Assembly (NCBI GenBank): GCA_964597275.1 | Contig: CAZQXS010000088.1 | Span: forward strand, 1-15,555 | DNA length: 15,555 nt | DNA from: UBA8110 sp964597275 | GTDB taxonomy: Bacteria > SAR324 > NAC60-12 | Direction of reading: 5' to 3' | Shown: one piece after another, positions 14,063 through 15,555 of the stretch | How positions within the stretch are numbered: position 1 is the first letter of the stretch | How the letters are laid out: the number at the start of each line of letters is the position of its first letter | Notes under the pieces: generated by a model | Database searches by the model: none | Told to the model about the DNA's origin: nothing | Seen by the model: the letters and a program-made list of their open reading frames with translations, nothing else | Translations under genes and position numbers: made by a program

Positions 14063-15555
14063 ATGACAGAACAAATCACATGTGGGGAAGCCCTGATCCA
14101 GTTGCTGGAGCAGTACGGGGTGGACACGGTTTTCGGAATTCCGGGAGTCCACACGCTGGACCTCTACCGGGGCTTGGCGAACAGCCCGATCCGGCACGTT
14201 CAGGCCCGCAACGAGCAGGGGGCCGGATTCATGGCGGACGGCTACGCTCGTGCGAGCGGCAAGCCGGGCGTGTGCGTGCTGATTACCGGGCCGGGTGTGA
14301 CCAACGCCTCCACGCCGCTGGGCCAGTCCTTTGCGGATTCGATTCCGGTGTTGCTGATTTCCAGCACGAACGCGAGCTTCACGCTCGGCAAGGGCTGGGG
14401 CTGCTTGCATGAAATCACGGACCAGCAGGCCGTCACCCGTCCGCTCACGGCCCTGAGCGCGACCGCGTTGGCTCCGGAGGATTTGCCGGAACTGATCGGG
14501 CAGGCGTTCTCGATTTTTGCCTCCGAACGTCCGCGTCCGGTTCACATCGCCATCCCCATTGACGTGCTGGCGGAAATAACTTCCGGAGGGGGGGCACCCC
14601 GCACGATGCCGTCTCGGCCCCGTGCCAATCCGGAGGACGTGCAGGCGGCGGCGGAACTGCTGCGAACGGCCAAGCGTCCGCTGATCATCGCGGGCGGTGG
14701 AGCGGTGGAGGCACAAGCGGAAGTCACGGGGCTGGCCGAACGGCTCAACGCGGTGGTCGTCACCACTTGCGCGGGCAAGGGCGTGATGCCCGAGCCTCAT
14801 CCCCTCAACCTCGGCGGCAGCCTCGTGCGTCCGGAAGTGCAACGGTTTCTGCCCTCAGCGGACGTGGTGCTGGCCGTCGGAACCGAACTCGCGGAAACCG
14901 ACAGCTTTGTGGAGCGGCTGGACCTCGCAGGTCAACTCATCCGCATTGACCTTGATCGGAGCAAGCTCAACGACCTCCACCCCGCCGACCTCGGCATTGT
15001 GGCAGATGCAAAGCCGACCCTCGCCAGTCTGCTGGACGGCTTGGGCGATGAGGCCAGCGTTGCCGAGGACCGCTCCGGAGCGCTCGCAAGCCTTCGTGCC
15101 GACATCCGCGCCAACTTGACGGACAGCGAAAAGCAGCACTCCCGGCTACTGGAACTGCTGCGCTCTCTGGTTCCAGAAGACACGATTTTCGCAGGAGACT
15201 CCTGCCAATTGGTGTACACGGGAATTTTTGTGATGCCCGTCCAGCAGCCCCGGCTCTGGGACTACCCTGCGGGCTACTGCACCCTTGGTTGCGGACTGCC
15301 CAGCGGCATTGGTGCGAAGCTCGCGCTTCCGAAGCAGCCCGTCGTGGTGCTGGCGGGCGACGGCGGCTTCATGTTCACCGTGCAAGAACTCGTGACGGCG
15401 GCGGAACTGGAACTGCCCCTGCCGATCATCCTCTGGAACAACAGCGGCCTCAAGCAAATTCGGGACGACATGAACGCCCGCGAGATCCCCCCGATTGGCG
15501 TGGACGGCCCCAATCCGGATTTTGTCGCGCTCGCCCACGCCTGCAACGGCAAGGG
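14063..15555 (+). CDS. Thiamine-diphosphate-dependent enzyme, AruI / acetolactate synthase-like (partial, runs off the window)
   Basis: The first 497 codons of a ThDP enzyme; the frame is open to the window edge, so the last 30-60 residues are missing. The N-terminal pyrimidine-binding domain holds the catalytic glutamate E51 in ARNEQGAGFMADGYARASG (48-66) and ITGPGVTNA (74-82). The central domain is at about 190-330 (LIIAGGGAV at 207-215). The C-terminal domain has the ThDP/metal motif GDG at 432-434 and NN at 459-460. The 87-98 segment GQSFADSIPVLL and the GKGWGCLHE at 109-117 resemble 5-guanidino-2-oxopentanoate decarboxylase (AruI) of the arginine transaminase pathway more than true acetolactate synthase, but a 2-oxoacid decarboxylase of other specificity cannot be excluded. 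The ribosome site is weak (GAAACGAG). The 219-base gap upstream shows no clear promoter or terminator. Confidence 0.85.
   Translation, partial: MTEQITCGEALIQLLEQYGVDTVFGIPGVHTLDLYRGLANSPIRHVQARNEQGAGFMADGYARASGKPGVCVLITGPGVTNASTPLGQSFADSIPVLLISSTNASFTLGKGWGCLHEITDQQAVTRPLTALSATALAPEDLPELIGQAFSIFASERPRPVHIAIPIDVLAEITSGGGAPRTMPSRPRANPEDVQAAAELLRTAKRPLIIAGGGAVEAQAEVTGLAERLNAVVVTTCAGKGVMPEPHPLNLGGSLVRPEVQRFLPSADVVLAVGTELAETDSFVERLDLAGQLIRIDLDRSKLNDLHPADLGIVADAKPTLASLLDGLGDEASVAEDRSGALASLRADIRANLTDSEKQHSRLLELLRSLVPEDTIFAGDSCQLVYTGIFVMPVQQPRLWDYPAGYCTLGCGLPSGIGAKLALPKQPVVVLAGDGGFMFTVQELVTAAELELPLPIILWNNSGLKQIRDDMNAREIPPIGVDGPNPDFVALAHACNGK

Overview
This is about 15.5 kb of GC-rich DNA (roughly 60% by eye) with every supportable gene on the + strand, mostly packed as operons. 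It looks like a Gram-negative, probably proteobacterial, genome: there are Tat-dependent exported enzymes, a quinone-linked NrfD membrane protein, a seven-blade FG-GAP propeller with a signal peptide, a MAPEG membrane protein, and the dispersed palindrome whose translation reads RPEPVEG. No rRNA, tRNA, transposase, integrase or CRISPR array was seen, and I cannot name a genus.

Region 1 (1-3280) is a maturation/electron-transfer block for a molybdenum enzyme. It has the possible tail of an upstream gene, a 658-residue multi-cluster iron-sulfur protein that mixes HdrA-like, bacterial ferredoxin and MvhD-like segments, a small unrecognised basic/acidic protein, and a TorD-family chaperone. These genes are separated by 1-8 bases and are probably one transcript.

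Region 2 (3281-8733) starts with a strikingly AT-rich promoter region. A small acidic protein with a faint cold-shock-domain look follows, then the formate dehydrogenase genes: a 68-residue Tat-signal companion protein, the catalytic molybdopterin subunit (Tat signal, cysteine rather than selenocysteine at the active site), a four-cluster ferredoxin subunit, and, after a 227-base leader holding a strong hairpin, an eight-helix NrfD/PsrC-type membrane subunit. The gene set implies a periplasmic formate dehydrogenase feeding electrons to the quinone pool through a haem-free anchor instead of the usual cytochrome b gamma subunit.

Region 3 (8734-13269) holds a secreted FG-GAP/VCBS seven-blade propeller protein and two consecutive, non-identical moeA-type molybdenum insertases joined by a TGATG stop/start overlap. 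The second is fused to a C-terminal periplasmic-binding-protein-like domain, and two in-frame tandem copies of the RPEPVEG palindrome lie inside its MoeA domain IV. These genes plausibly supply the cofactor of the formate dehydrogenase.

Region 4 (13270-15555) looks functionally separate: a MAPEG-family membrane protein and the first 497 codons of a thiamine-diphosphate enzyme of the acetolactate synthase/AruI type, cut by the window end. The best candidates for something new are the HdrA/ferredoxin/MvhD-like chimera with its unknown 148-residue partner, the small OB-fold-like protein under its own AT-rich promoter, the hairpin leader separating the hydrophilic and membrane subunit genes, and the palindromic insertion in moeA2.
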